Source of the DNA: Daphnia pulex
Taxonomy: Eukaryota; Arthropoda; Branchiopoda; Diplostraca; Daphniidae
Direction: 5' to 3'
Assembly: GCF_021134715.1 (NCBI RefSeq)
Contig: NC_060024.1
Span: forward strand, 5,084,001 to 5,148,000
DNA: 64,000 nucleotides
The notes beneath the pieces are model-generated. The model did no database searches, had not been told where the DNA came from, and saw nothing but the letters and a program-made list of their open reading frames with translations. The first letter of the stretch is position 1; every line of letters begins with the position of its first letter. The position numbers and the translations under genes are program-made. Positions 54,500-64,000 of this stretch are shown here, one piece after another.

Positions 54500-57400
54500 T
54501 CTCTTTGCTATTTATTTCGCCCAGTGAATATTTGTTCGATCACGGTGTCCTTGAGTTTTTTGTTGCGGATGACCTGCAGAAAATTTATGAATCTGACGAC
54601 CAGATGTTTGTTCTGGTTCTTCGTCTTCTTCGTTGCTGTCTTGATTGCTTTTTTCTGGAGTTAATTTACACGATTCTTGTGTTCTAGTAAAATTCCAAAA
54701 ATTCATTGTATCAAAGTTATTGCGTGGAATACATAATCATGTATTGTTGCTTTTACTTCTCCGAATCGAGTGATGGTTGCGTAAATGTTTTCTTTTTCTA
54801 AATAAGCTATTGCCTGCATGAGTGGAATGGGGGCCGTTTTGTGGGTCAAAAATGTCGTTTCCTAGCAGGGCATAGGCGGCAAGAGGGCCTCCAATGGTAT
54901 CTCCGTTGGTGGATGCTCTTATAGAACATAGAAATTTTCCCAATCCAATAGAAGAAGGGGATCTGCAAGGAGTTCGAACTTGTTGTTCAATTGTGTCTTC
55001 TTGCATTTCTTGATCTCAGAGAAAATTTTTGTTTTCTTCATTTGCCTTTTCTTGTTCTTTACGAACTTTTAATTCATGTTTTTCAATCGCTATCATTGCT
55101 TCTGCTAAGGCTTTTTCACAGTCGGTGCTGTGTTTCGTTGTGTAAGCTCCATAATACATACTTAATTTTTGATCTCGAACATATTTCGTACAATTGTTGC
55201 AATTCATCACCGACATGATTGAGGGATTAGAATCCGTTAAAAGTATAAATGGAGATCTTTTTTTAATGTCAATTAGAAGCTCAGTTATTTTTTCTTTTGG
55301 GGGCTGTGAGATTTCGGTTGGATTTAAGTTTTTTGTTTGACTTTGACTTTCAAAAATAGGCGTTACTTTAGTTTTATTGTTTGGTTGGGATGGTATCTGG
55401 TATCTACACTTCGTTCTTCCGTTTTTAAAGCAGCTTAATCTGTGTCGCCAGTCGTGAAGATTGACACGAAGTTGAATGCATGCAAAGTCCAGTTTCCATA
55501 GATCAATTTCATCTTTGGTAAAATATGATTCTCTTTTTCTTAAAGATTTCCAAATTAAATTATCAACATTTTCTTCTGATGGTGTTGGTTTGTTTAAACG
55601 CTTGTAGCCATGTGCAAGAGCTGCTTGAACTTGATTATTGACAGTTACTTTTTTGTCACATTTTTTGCAAATAAGTATTTTCCTTTCAAAATCTTTTCCA
55701 GGAGTTCTAACTATTTCGAGATCAATATTTGATGTTACTTCTATGTGTTCTTCTTTGCAAGAATTGCACTTTATTACAAAGTCCATTTCTTCTTCTGGTA
55801 AAATGAGTTCTCCTTCTATCATATTTGTTAAGTTTTCACACAGCTTGTCTGTCACTAATTTAACATTTTTTAATTTTGTGTAGTAATTGGGATCTTGGCA
55901 CTGTTGACGCCAGAAATCTAAAATTAGATTTTTTAAGAGGGTTAAATTTATTATTTTTTATTTTTTTAACAATGAAAATAAAATTTTTTCTCACATCTGT
56001 TGTAGTTGATGTATTTGGTAGAGAACAATCAAGCGATGAAGTGGAAGGTTGAACGGTTGGTTGATTACTGCTGTTGAGCTAATTAAATTATGTAAAGATC
56101 TCTTAGATGGTTTTTTTTTTAATTTTCATGAAAAGTCTTATATTACTTACGTGTTCCATGTTAGCATTTAATTGATGCATTTCTGTTTCTTGTTGCTCTT
56201 CATCTCGCTTTAATGCAGTAGTTAATTGATTTTCAATTTCTGAATGCCCATATAACCAAATCAATATATGAGTATGAAGAGTCAGTCGGGATTGTTCTTC
56301 AACTACTCTTAACCACGCTTTTGGTACGCCAAAAAGTCCTCCTTTTTTAAAAGGGCGACTCTTTCGTAAACTCCAACCAATGATGTCTTCAATAATAATA
56401 TGTAAAATGCGTTTAAAATTTAACGCAGCTGCCTCAGGATGTTTTGATAGTAGAGCAAAACGTTTCGATCCTTGTGGAATTGCATTAGCGCTCGGGGCCG
56501 ATTCCATATTGTTTTCTATTTTCTGGATGCAAAGGTTTTCCTGAGTTACCACTATCATCTGGTGGTATAAGAAATGAAAATAGTTTTCTTGGCGATTTGT
56601 TAAATGGGAAAATTTTGGATTTTGAAATCTCGATGAACTGATTACAAACTGCACAAGAAACAATTTCTTCGTGATATCGATCGTAAATGGAGTTTGTTAT
56701 TTCTGTTAATTGTTCTTTTGAAACTGGTTCTGACATGCCAAGTTTGTCTAGTTTCACTAATTCTTCTAGTCTGAAACATTCGTAGATTCATTTTCTTTAT
56801 TTGTAATCCTATTTTTCTGGTTTACATTTTTGTTTGTCTTTCTTTTTGGTTTTGTTTTCTATTTCTTTTAGTTCTCTCCCTTTCGTCTGGTTCCGCAATT
56901 CTTCCGCTTCTATCTCTTTCGTCTGGTTCCGCAATTCTTCCGCTTCTATCTCTTTCGTCTGGCAACGCAATTCTTCCGCTTCTATTTCTCTCGTCTTGTT
57001 TCGCAATTCTTCCGCTTCTATCTCTCTCGTCTGGTTTCGCAATTCTTCCGCTTCTATCTCTCTCGTCTGGTTTCGCAATTCTTCCTGTTCTTTGTCGATT
57101 GGCAATTCTTTTATGTCTATGAAATGAATGGATGTAATAAGTAAAATATTATTTGAAAGAGCCATATCACTAGAAAAATATTTATGCTTATTAGTTATTA
57201 GTAATTTATAAGATAAAAAGAACACGACGGTATATAAAAATTAATCAAATCCATTTTTTGCATAAACAAATCGAAAGTTAGTATAATGACTCATCAGTTT
57301 TAGGTCTAGAATGTAGAATCCCATAATATTGTGATTGAAAAAATAGGCCTATACAGATATAAAAAATTAACATAGAAAATTAGGCTTACCTTATTTTTGG

Positions 57401-58262
57401 AAATTGATGATCGCTATCGTTTGTAGATGCATCTGTAGTTGATGAATCGCATTGAAAAACATCATGTTCTGTGGTTTAAATAAAGTGTTTGTATTTGATT
57501 AGTATATTAATTTCAATTCTTCATACTGAATTACTTCAATAATTTCCTTTAATAATTTTACAAAATATATCATACTATAGCGGTCAATAATAATTAATTT
57601 AAATTATTTTACTGGTAAATTGGTAAAATGTTTTTATTGTAATTAAATTCTAATAACCTTTTCATTTTGTAAGATATTTTGAGAATGATTTCGAGTTGTT
57701 CTTTTTAAGGGGATGTATTCAGGTAACTGTTGTAATAATGTAGGGTTGAATGTTGTTTCTTCTTCCGAAGAACTAGTCCATTCATCAGCCAGGGGATGTT
57801 TAGTATTAATTTTCCTTTTCAACGGTGCCTTTCCTTTAATTATTGTATTTTCATCTTCACTTTGGCCGCTATTGTTGTAAGACTTAAAAGCACCATGTTT
57901 TCATTGAAAGTTTTCTTCTTAGATGTTGTTCCTTGAATGATGTTTACTTCGCTTTCACTATGTGAAGGCATTTCAATATCGCTATCGATTTCAGTGATAA
58001 TTTCTAAGTTTAAAGTTGATGAATTTGGATTTTTTAATGATGAATTTTTAAAGAGTTTTTTTATTTTTGTTATTGTTGATGTAGCTAATTTCTTTAACGG
58101 GTTTTTCACCGTGTGTTTTTCAGATGAATTGTTTCCAGTGTCTTGTGGTGTTGAATTTTTTTGTTTTTTCTTTTTATTATGTAGCATTTTAACTTTTGCT
58201 GGATTTTTTGTTAGAATATTTTTCTTTGACTGCAAACGAACTTTATTCTTTAGTGGCATTTC
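54500..58262 (-). pseudogene. Helitron-like (Helentron-type) Rep protein gene, multi-exon and degenerate
   Basis: On the minus strand the pieces run in a plausible order. First is a Lys/Ser-rich N-terminus (58259-57840), then an acidic piece (57840-57660) and a small exon (about 57410-57480, DSSTTDASTNDSDHQF). A 12-residue repeat region follows (57120-56810), then SCAVCNQFIE (about 56660) and a Rep-like segment (about 56460-56160; GLFGVPKAWLRVVEEQSR then LTLHTHILIWL). Next come a cysteine-rich segment (55855-55016; KCNSCKEEH, ICKKCDKK, LDFACIQLRVNLHDWRHRLS, CRYQIP) and then GGPLAAYALLGND (about 54890) and KFSAGHPQQKTQG (about 54570). LHTHILIW matches the metal-binding HUH-type site of Helitron Rep proteins, and GGPLAA matches their conserved linker. 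Such proteins nick DNA for rolling-circle transposition. Frameshifts and missing parts (no Rep tyrosines seen) make it a relic. Confidence 0.65.
56866..57095 (-). repeat. In-frame 36-bp tandem repeat encoding EIEAEELRNQTR
   Basis: About six units, each translating to 12 residues with small changes (NQTR, NKTR, CQTK, NQTK). The repeat is strongly helical and charged, so a coiled coil or single alpha-helix linker is likely. It lies in the N-terminal region of the Helitron-like gene. Confidence 0.85.
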
Positions 58263-59150
58263 AAATGAAGGCTGAGTTTAAAAAAAAGTATAGATTTTGA
58301 ATTGTTATTAAATTCAAAGCAATAATTTTGTTGTACTGTTTGTGAAATTTTATATAGGCTATAATAGCGTTTTGAATATTAGCTTAAATAGGAATGCAAA
58401 ACCAATTTTAAGAAACAGCTTTTATTCACAATCGCTAGACGGCATACATGTTGCCCACTATAAAGTAAGTATCTTGCAAGAAAACCTGACACTTTTGTCA
58501 CCTGACAACGCTGACAAATCAGTTAGCTTTTTCTGCAAGATAATTACACTTCATGGTCAAACATTGTCATACTCTGTGGTATCTCAACGCGGTCTAGCAA
58601 TGGCTGGTTTAAGCTATTTCATTCTGTTTGTTTCAACAAAATGAATTGTTATGACATTTTCAGTTCTTTTAGGGGTGATTCCATATGAAAACGACCAAAA
58701 CCTGTGGCGACCATCTCACGGATTTGATCGCCACTAGGATAGGCTTATTCGATTCATAACAATGAAAAAAAAATTTCCTAGAGTGATTTTGAACAAAATT
58801 ACGCGTTCGTCTGGCGCGAACGTTTGACTTTTTAAAGAGTCCGCTTAACCGTATAATCATTGAAATGTTTTTAAGCACATTGAAATACGTCAGTTGGTTG
58901 ATTTATCTATCAGAAAATGTTACCATAAGGACAAACTATTTTTTAAGACCAAGGGCGACAAAATCAAAGGTTGCACCACCTGGTGGCGCCAGACTTAAAA
59001 AGTTTAAAAATGACCAAATTTGATTTGATACAAAGTTAAGTTAAAATTGACGCAGATTGATAAAAATAGGTGTAGATGTCAACGGTTTTATTAATAATGT
59101 GTGTTCAAAATTTCAAACTCGTAGCTTAAGTTGAAAGAAATATTTTTTAA
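58263..59150. other. Region between the Helitron-like gene and the foldback, no gene
   Basis: An open stretch at 58342-58644 on the plus strand has no domain. AT-rich sequence follows. A CACCACCTGGTGGCGCC palindrome-like word lies near 58975. I see nothing to annotate. Confidence 0.45.
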
Positions 59151-59152
59151 TT

Positions 59153-59899
59153 TTAAAAGTACAAAAAATGCGATTTTTGTCAAAATTGACGTTTTTCATC
59201 TAAATAAATCGGAATGATCGACCATACGAAATTCTTTCATTTTTACAGGGTGGAAAGTTTCTTGTATCTTGTTGACTATAAAAAAAAATTGGCACTCTGT
59301 TATTTTTTGTTTAGGAAATATTTTATGTTTTATGCCAGCAACTTTTTTAACTAAAAAACTGTAAAATTTTCCCCTACAATAGTCATCAAACACGTTTATT
59401 TTTTGCATTTAAGTTTCTGAACATCTCTAGAATCTATTTCAAGTAAACATTCGAATTCGTGCAAATTCGAATTGGACTGCCAAAATATTATAAATAATTT
59501 TTATTGTTGAAGCCGGCTTTTATGCTATCAATACTTACATCAGTAAAAATTATTGATATTTTGGCAGTTCAACTCGAATTCGCATGAAAATTTTTACTTG
59601 AAATAGATTCTAGAGATGTTCAGAAACTTAAATGCAAAAAATAAACGTGTTTGATGACTATTGTAGGGGAAAATTTTATAGTTTCTTAGTTAAAAATCTT
59701 AGTTAAAAAATTGCTGGCATTAAACATAAAATATTTCCTAAACAAAAAATAACAGAGTGCCAATTTTTTTTAATGATAAACAAGATATAAGAAACTTTCC
59801 ACCCTGTAAAAATGAAAGAATTTCGTATGGTCGATCATTCCGATTTTTTTAGATGAAAAACGTCAATTTTGACAAAAAACACATTTTTTGTACTTTTAA
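59153..59899. repeat. Long inverted repeat (foldback), arms about 355 bp
   Basis: The left arm 59153-59507 and right arm 59541-59899 are reverse complements at an estimated 93-96 percent, with a few small indels. The spacer is about 33 bp. Both arms contain the word TCGACCATACGAAATTCTTT and end at TTAAAAGTACAAAAAATG. The flanking sequence does not continue the match. Confidence 0.9.
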
Positions 59900-60318
59900 C
59901 AAGCGATCCGCCACTCAAAGAGACCGTTTGGGGTTTTTTGATGTAGCGGAAATCGTCGCTGGGGGGTTCTAAAAAAAACCAATGGATGGGTTTTGTGCAA
60001 AATTTTTCGCTAAGTCGATTGCTAAAAATCGCAATCGCCTAGCTTTTGTAGTTTGGGAGATATTTAAAAAAAACTGAGAGGGGGTAGCCGAAATTTGGAC
60101 TTTTTTCGTTTTTTGTGCAGCAGTTTTCTCGTCAACTGCTGCACCTAAAAATAATCCAATTGGTTTAAAATGATGGGATAGCCCGTCTCTTCAAACCATT
60201 TTAATGTTTTTAAAAATATTCGGCTTAGATGCCGAGATATTAATGATTGAAATTTTGAAAAAAATTTCCAAAAATTTCTTCGTTTTTTGGCCATGCCGGC
60301 CTTCATCCCTTAAGCCAC

Positions 60319-60366
60319 CTAGCGCTCGCGAAAGCAAAATTTCTCCCTCTTTGCCTTTAGGGTCTG
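60319..60366. repeat. Right inverted repeat of the 6-kb segment
   Basis: CCTAGCGCTCGCGAAAGC, then CTCTTTGCCTTTAGGGTCT, the reverse complement of 54410-54456 with a few differences. The palindrome found beside the left copy is absent here. Confidence 0.75.
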
Positions 60367-60440
60367 TTGGGGTGGTCTCCCTCATAACGTCAGCCTACAC
60401 CTATCGAGAGGGGGTGGTCACCCCAAAAAGCTGGAAAGCT
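60367..60440. other. Junction sequence right of the inverted repeat
   Basis: It contains the palindrome GGGGTGGTCACCCC at about 60410-60423 and joins directly to an ORF fragment. Confidence 0.4.
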
Positions 60441-60729
60441 ATTTCAAACGGAAATAGATAAAGTGTTGAAGACCAAATGTGCATCTCTTCAGAGTCTTCC
60501 GAAAGAAATTAACGAATTTGAAAATGAATTAGATATTTGGAAATCTGTTTTGTCATCTTCAACAGCGGGCATTATTTTATTATTAATTGTTGTAATTTTA
60601 TATTTGCAAGAAAAGAATAACGCTAAATTTTTAAAATTATCTGAAAAATGTTTGCAATTCAAAATTAAAATTCAAAATATCGAAAAAAAAACTGCAAATT
60701 TAATAAATGGCGTAGAGAGTTATGAGTGA
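60441..60729 (+). pseudogene. C-terminal fragment of a single-pass membrane protein, possibly retroelement Env
   Basis: The frame is open from the junction. It contains a Leu/Glu-rich pre-membrane helix (LPKEINEFENELDIWKSVLS), one membrane span (AGIILLLIVVILYL) and a Lys-rich cytoplasmic tail, with a stop at 60729. There is no start codon of its own in good context: the first Met is just inside the fragment. A purine-rich tract (60998-61018) and a TATA-containing region (about 61247) follow within 0.6 kb, as expected for an env gene located before a 3' LTR. The product role would be membrane fusion if this is Env. Family not proven. Confidence 0.4.
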
Positions 60730-60997
60730 TGAGAGTAAATGAGTAGTTATACTAGTTAAACTGATGTAATTTCTAATTGATGTTCAATTATGTGCGTTCA
60801 TATGCAATTGATGTGTGTTCATACATTTTATAATATTTCATATTTCTGAGTTTTCACGGATTTAAAGTTGTAATTGATTTCAAATTTGTGAATAATTTAT
60901 AATCTGAATTGATAACCAATAACTATATATTTTTATTCAAAAAGTTGCGCTTTCTCACTGCTTTCAGATGCGCTTTCTCACATCTGAAGTACAATCC

Positions 60998-61330
60998 ATA
61001 AAGGAGGAATGGAGGAGGTACAACGCGAGAAAATATTTGGGTCGATGTTGGTTATGCCTTATTCTTAGTTACGCCTCCTTCATTGCTTGCACTCTTTTCA
61101 AATGGCAACGCGTTTTCTTTAAGGGATTGCACTACGTGTTTAAAATGTGGTAGCCATCAACATGGCGTCGCGTACCGCTTTAAAGCTCGAACGCAGGCGA
61201 CCGGCCTAAAAGTTCACCGAACTAAGAAAGCAGAGAAGAAGATGGGGGCTATAAAAGGGCTATCCACAGCCCACAGCCCAGCATAGGAAGAAAATCTCTG
61301 CCCGCCAGAGGTCCTCTCCAGAGCCCCATG
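60998..61330 (+). promoter_or_regulatory. Candidate polypurine tract and LTR promoter
   Basis: AAAGGAGGAATGGAGGAGG (61000-61018) could be a polypurine tract. About 230 bp later, GGGGCTATAAAAGGGC (61245-61260) is a strong TATA box, followed by a GC-richer leader. The LTR ends cannot be fixed without a second copy. Confidence 0.35.
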
Positions 61331-61710
61331 ACGTTAAAGAAAAACATCAAAAGTTTTTCAATCTGTATTCAATCATATAAAATGTTTGCCCCTATCATTT
61401 TAAGGAAAATTTGGAAGCTGAAGGCGGATCGGTTATCTTACTTTCATGTTATTATTTTCATTATTATTATTCAGTGTGAAGAAACTAGAAACCTCCCTAC
61501 TTACGGCTATAATCGCTATATCATTCTTATTTCACCTCTTTGGTAGTAAAACCGAAAATTCCTGTGTAGTAGAGTAGAGCACAGTAACAGGAAATAAGCT
61601 CACCCGTTATTCCAATAGGATACAAGATAATGAAAAAAGAATATCTGTTCAAATGAAAACATTAGTGGATAATGAAACCAAAAGTAAAATTTTTAAATAG
61701 TAATATTTAC

Positions 61711-61937
61711 CTGTACCAATGTAATTGCTGGCACAGTAGAGAGTAAATTCAAGATGTAGTAAAGGTAGCGAAGAACTTCAGTAACAGTCCAAGCAATCAA
61801 TAACAGGGGGAATCCAAACTGATCTCTTGTCGTAGTAACATAGTAAAGGATTGGCCAAAGGAGAAAAACTCTTGAAAAAACTTGAGCGAAAGTAATTCCA
61901 ACATTGCTGGGAATGATGCTTTGGCACTGTGTACAAT
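61711..61937 (-). CDS. Single exon of a very-long-chain 3-hydroxyacyl-CoA dehydratase gene
   Basis: On the minus strand an exon bounded by TATCTAG and GTAAAT reads CQSIIPSNVGITFAQVFSRV, then FLLWPILYYVTTTRDQFGFP, LLLIAWTVTEVLRYLYYILN and LLSTVPAITLVQ. This is the core of the HACD/PTPLA family (HACD3-like), multi-pass ER membrane enzymes that catalyse the third step of very-long-chain fatty-acid elongation. The AWTVTEVLRYLYY stretch, with its conserved Glu and Tyr, belongs to the catalytic region. No other exon of the gene is recognisable between 61330 and 62500, so the flanking introns either extend beyond retroelement insertions or the exon is an orphan fragment. The reading frame is clean, which argues for a functional origin. 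Confidence 0.72.
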
Positions 61938-62505
61938 CTAGATACAAAATAAGCAAACAAGCATTAAAGAATAAGTTGGAGAAAATATATAAATAAATTA
62001 TATGTACCACAAAAGAATTTAAAATCAAAAGATTGCCTACATACTTCAAACTACATTTGACTACATTTCTTTAAACTTGGTTGATTAGCAGCCAGTCATC
62101 AATTGTTTTGTTTTGCCTTGTTTTGTTTTTCGTTTATATTATTTCCAATCCAAGGCCGCGTGAACTGTCTCAGTCTATCAAAACCAATCAAAACTAAACG
62201 TAAACAGTGGACCGAGATTGCCTAGATAATAGGCTGTGTTTATATAGCACGGCTTTATAGCAATGCGTCAGAACTATCTAACGGCAGTTTAATAAAACAC
62301 GAAAACACAAATTCAAGTATATAATTATGATTTCATCGCAATATAAAAATCTAAATGCGACGGCTCTATGTAAAACCTTGTCTTGTACAAGATGATCATA
62401 ATACCCTAATTTTTTAACTCTAAGAAAAAAAACGTATAAGACATTAATGAAATAAACAACTTTCCTATCTCTCTGAGAGGAACAACCCACGCCATCTGTT
62501 GGTGT
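61938..62505. other. Non-coding DNA beside the HACD exon
   Basis: It includes a TTTTGTTTTGCCTTG low-complexity patch and AT-rich DNA. I looked for an upstream HACD exon on the minus strand and found none. Confidence 0.45.
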
Positions 62506-62530
62506 GGGTTGGGTTGGGTTGGGTTGGGTC
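62506..62530. repeat. (GGGTT)5 microsatellite
   Basis: Four GGGTT units and a final GGGTC, preceded by GGTGT. It could form a G-quadruplex on the plus strand. Confidence 0.9.
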
Positions 62531-62795
62531 AGCAAACAGGTCTTTGGCGATAGAATCCATATCGGGAAATTCTGGGATTCGATTTCCGATTTTTGGGTTG
62601 TCCATTTTTTTCCTCATCGTCTGAATTTTTCCGTGACTGGTGCGCCACTGCGTTACGCGCGTTGCTCTCGCTCGAATGCGCGCGTCATCTAGGCGTCAGA
62701 GAACTAAACGTCCACGAATGGAAAGCGCGTTGACGGGTGAGCGGAAAGAGAAATTGGGGAAGCGGAGTTTTTTCAGTAAGTTGGGGAAGTCGCTT

Positions 62796-63407
62796 TAAAA
62801 TCCTTTTTCCCCTAAATTGGCCGACCAAAACAAGCAACAGGCTGACGACTTTTATTCCGACGTTGAGGAATCAAATATCGACACGATAGCAGTAGACACC
62901 GCGCCTCCATTTCCAGAGGAGCTTTCGTTCGAGGAGGCCCGTGTTGCATTTTCGAGGAAGGGAAAGAGTGCTCTGAACGCGCCTCGACCAGTCCGCAACC
63001 TGGTCGGCGATTCCACTACCTGGCGACAGGACGAGTGGCCCAACACCGCAGGCAGATCCTTATCTCGGACCCCAGTGGGTCAACCTCGCATTTACCCAGA
63101 CTTGAGTGCCGTTGTGGAAACGGTCGAGCCACCGGCAGACGATCATCACGTCGACTCCCATTACGCGAAGTCGGACTCGTCGCGTCACAGGTGTGCAACC
63201 GGTTCGCGCCAGTGCCCACCTGAAGGCACGGGCTGCACAGACTCTCCCACAAACTGCAGCAGCGGCCGTGCCGAGAATTATTTCAATCTCGTTGACGAAG
63301 CCGAGTCGTCGGACGAGAACGACAACTTTGGCAGTACCAAGTCCCATATTGACCCCGAAACCGACGAGGGTAACGCGGAAATTGAAGCACGCATTGAAGC
63401 AGATTGA
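62796..63407 (+). CDS. Unrecognised acidic ORF, possibly gag N-terminus
   Basis: The frame opens after a stop at about 62793 and has no ATG at its start. It contains DDFYSDVEESNID, FPEELSFEEARVAFSRKGKS, then a Pro/Ser-rich part, and ends in an acidic segment DEAESSDENDNFGSTKS with a stop at 63407. There is an AG after a T run at 62770-62778 (TTTTTTCAG), so the start may lie in an upstream exon. The acidic, low-complexity, proline-containing composition and the neighbouring proline-rich ORF resemble gag proteins of LTR elements, but no knuckle or capsid motif is visible. Confidence 0.4.
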
Positions 63408-63409
63408 AA

Positions 63410-64000
63410 GAGAAAGAGACAGTCGCCCCTACGACGGGCCGACAACCGCCGTCCGCTCTTAAGTATTCGTCGACGCCATTAGGCAAGCCCCAGAATTTGT
63501 ATACAACCCCTGGCCAACAAACAGTAAAGTTAAACGTTCTCCCCTCTCCTTCGGACGTCGCCACTCCAGCCCCCCGAACCAAAAGGAGCCCAACACTCTT
63601 CCGTCGACCCACATCGACAACCGTAAAACGACGCACGTAATCCCAGAGCCACCGGCTGGTCCCTCCCGGCAACTCAATTCATCAAACCCCTTTCGTCAAG
63701 CCGTCCCAATCCCAATGCCTCTTCCAGTTTTGCTGCCAAATACCAACCCTTTTCAACAAACTATTAAAGCAGAGCCTCCTAATCCACCTACACGAGTGTT
63801 GGCGTCACAGAGTCCATATGAGGTCCTATACCGATACCTTCGGGGAAAACGGGCGTCTCGTGAAGATCCCGCGTCGGAAGCTAAAGCTGCTTTAGGGCCA
63901 CGAAAGGCGACCCCGGCTCCTTGTGTCGTTCTGCCCCCCGTAGCCGTCGAACAACCGGTTGACTGCCCGGCCGTCTCTAATCAGAGCTATTATAATAGTC
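63410..64000 (+). CDS. Proline-rich ORF, probable continuation of the gag-like gene, runs off the window
   Basis: One frame (63404-63640) reads KETVAPTTGRQPPSALKYSS and stops. A second frame takes over from about 63560 and stays open to the edge, with VIPEPPAGPSRQLNSSNPFR, then PLPVLLPNTNPFQQTIKAEP, and a more folded-looking YEVLYRYLRGKRASREDP. The frame change suggests one or two frameshifts. It cannot be identified further because the 3' end is outside the window. Confidence 0.35.

Noticed and set aside
62506..62530. Telomere-like repeat
   Set aside because: Arthropod telomeres are typically TTAGG. This is GGGTT, only five units, in the middle of gag-bearing sequence.

Overview
This looks like nuclear DNA of an arthropod, most likely a branchiopod crustacean such as Daphnia. 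The host genes are small multi-exon genes with introns of about 60-120 bp and GT-AG borders. The one readable host gene family combines a fibrinogen-like domain with a C1q domain. Recognisable relics of Ty3/Gypsy-type elements, a Helitron-like element and tRNA-derived SINEs fill the rest. The short word TAGGCCTA recurs in the host-like parts. I see no prokaryotic gene organisation. The species call is an inference from the gene content and was not tested.

The backbone is a tandemly repeated segment of about 22 kb, seen three times. Unit 0 enters from the left edge and ends near 4053. Unit 1 runs from about 18905 to 30880, and unit 2 from about 41113 to 54395. Each full unit holds, in order: non-coding DNA, a decayed minus-strand PWWP-domain gene, a plus-strand secreted C1q gene, a broken FKBP4/5-type immunophilin pseudogene, and a piece of a Pif1-type helicase. 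The C1q genes and their upstream DNA are indistinguishable by eye over about 2.08 kb (22519-24599 and 44962-47042), while sequence on both sides has diverged. That fits recent gene conversion, or an assembly error. Both copies share the same apparent 2-base frameshift in exon 3.

Between units 0 and 1 (4.05-18.9 kb) lie nested LTR-retroelement remains: an integrase, an env-like fragment split by a SINE with a perfect 13-bp target duplication, LTRs, an ankyrin-like fragment, and two gag/protease relics each followed by an LTR that starts TGTAATGCC. One of these LTRs carries a dense array of cAMP-response-like ACGTCAC motifs.

Between units 1 and 2 (30.9-41.1 kb) lie Helitron-type pieces, a minus-strand LTR, two head-to-tail gag genes with a CxxC module and a CCHC knuckle, and a tandem array of roughly 510-bp monomers with a tRNA-like head. 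The array is split by two terminal-inverted-repeat elements. One is about 800 bp with a 10-bp target duplication and carries an ORF, so it resembles a Pack-MULE. The other is 1220 bp, with near-perfect 34-bp ends and about 25 AGCT-centred motifs.

After unit 2 (54.4-64 kb) come a degenerate minus-strand Helitron-like gene lying between inverted repeats about 48 bp long, a long foldback with arms of about 355 bp, a membrane-protein fragment, one exon of a 3-hydroxyacyl-CoA dehydratase (HACD) gene, and a gag-like gene running off the right edge. Most coding content is relic. The best candidates for functional host sequence are the C1q gene pair and the HACD exon.
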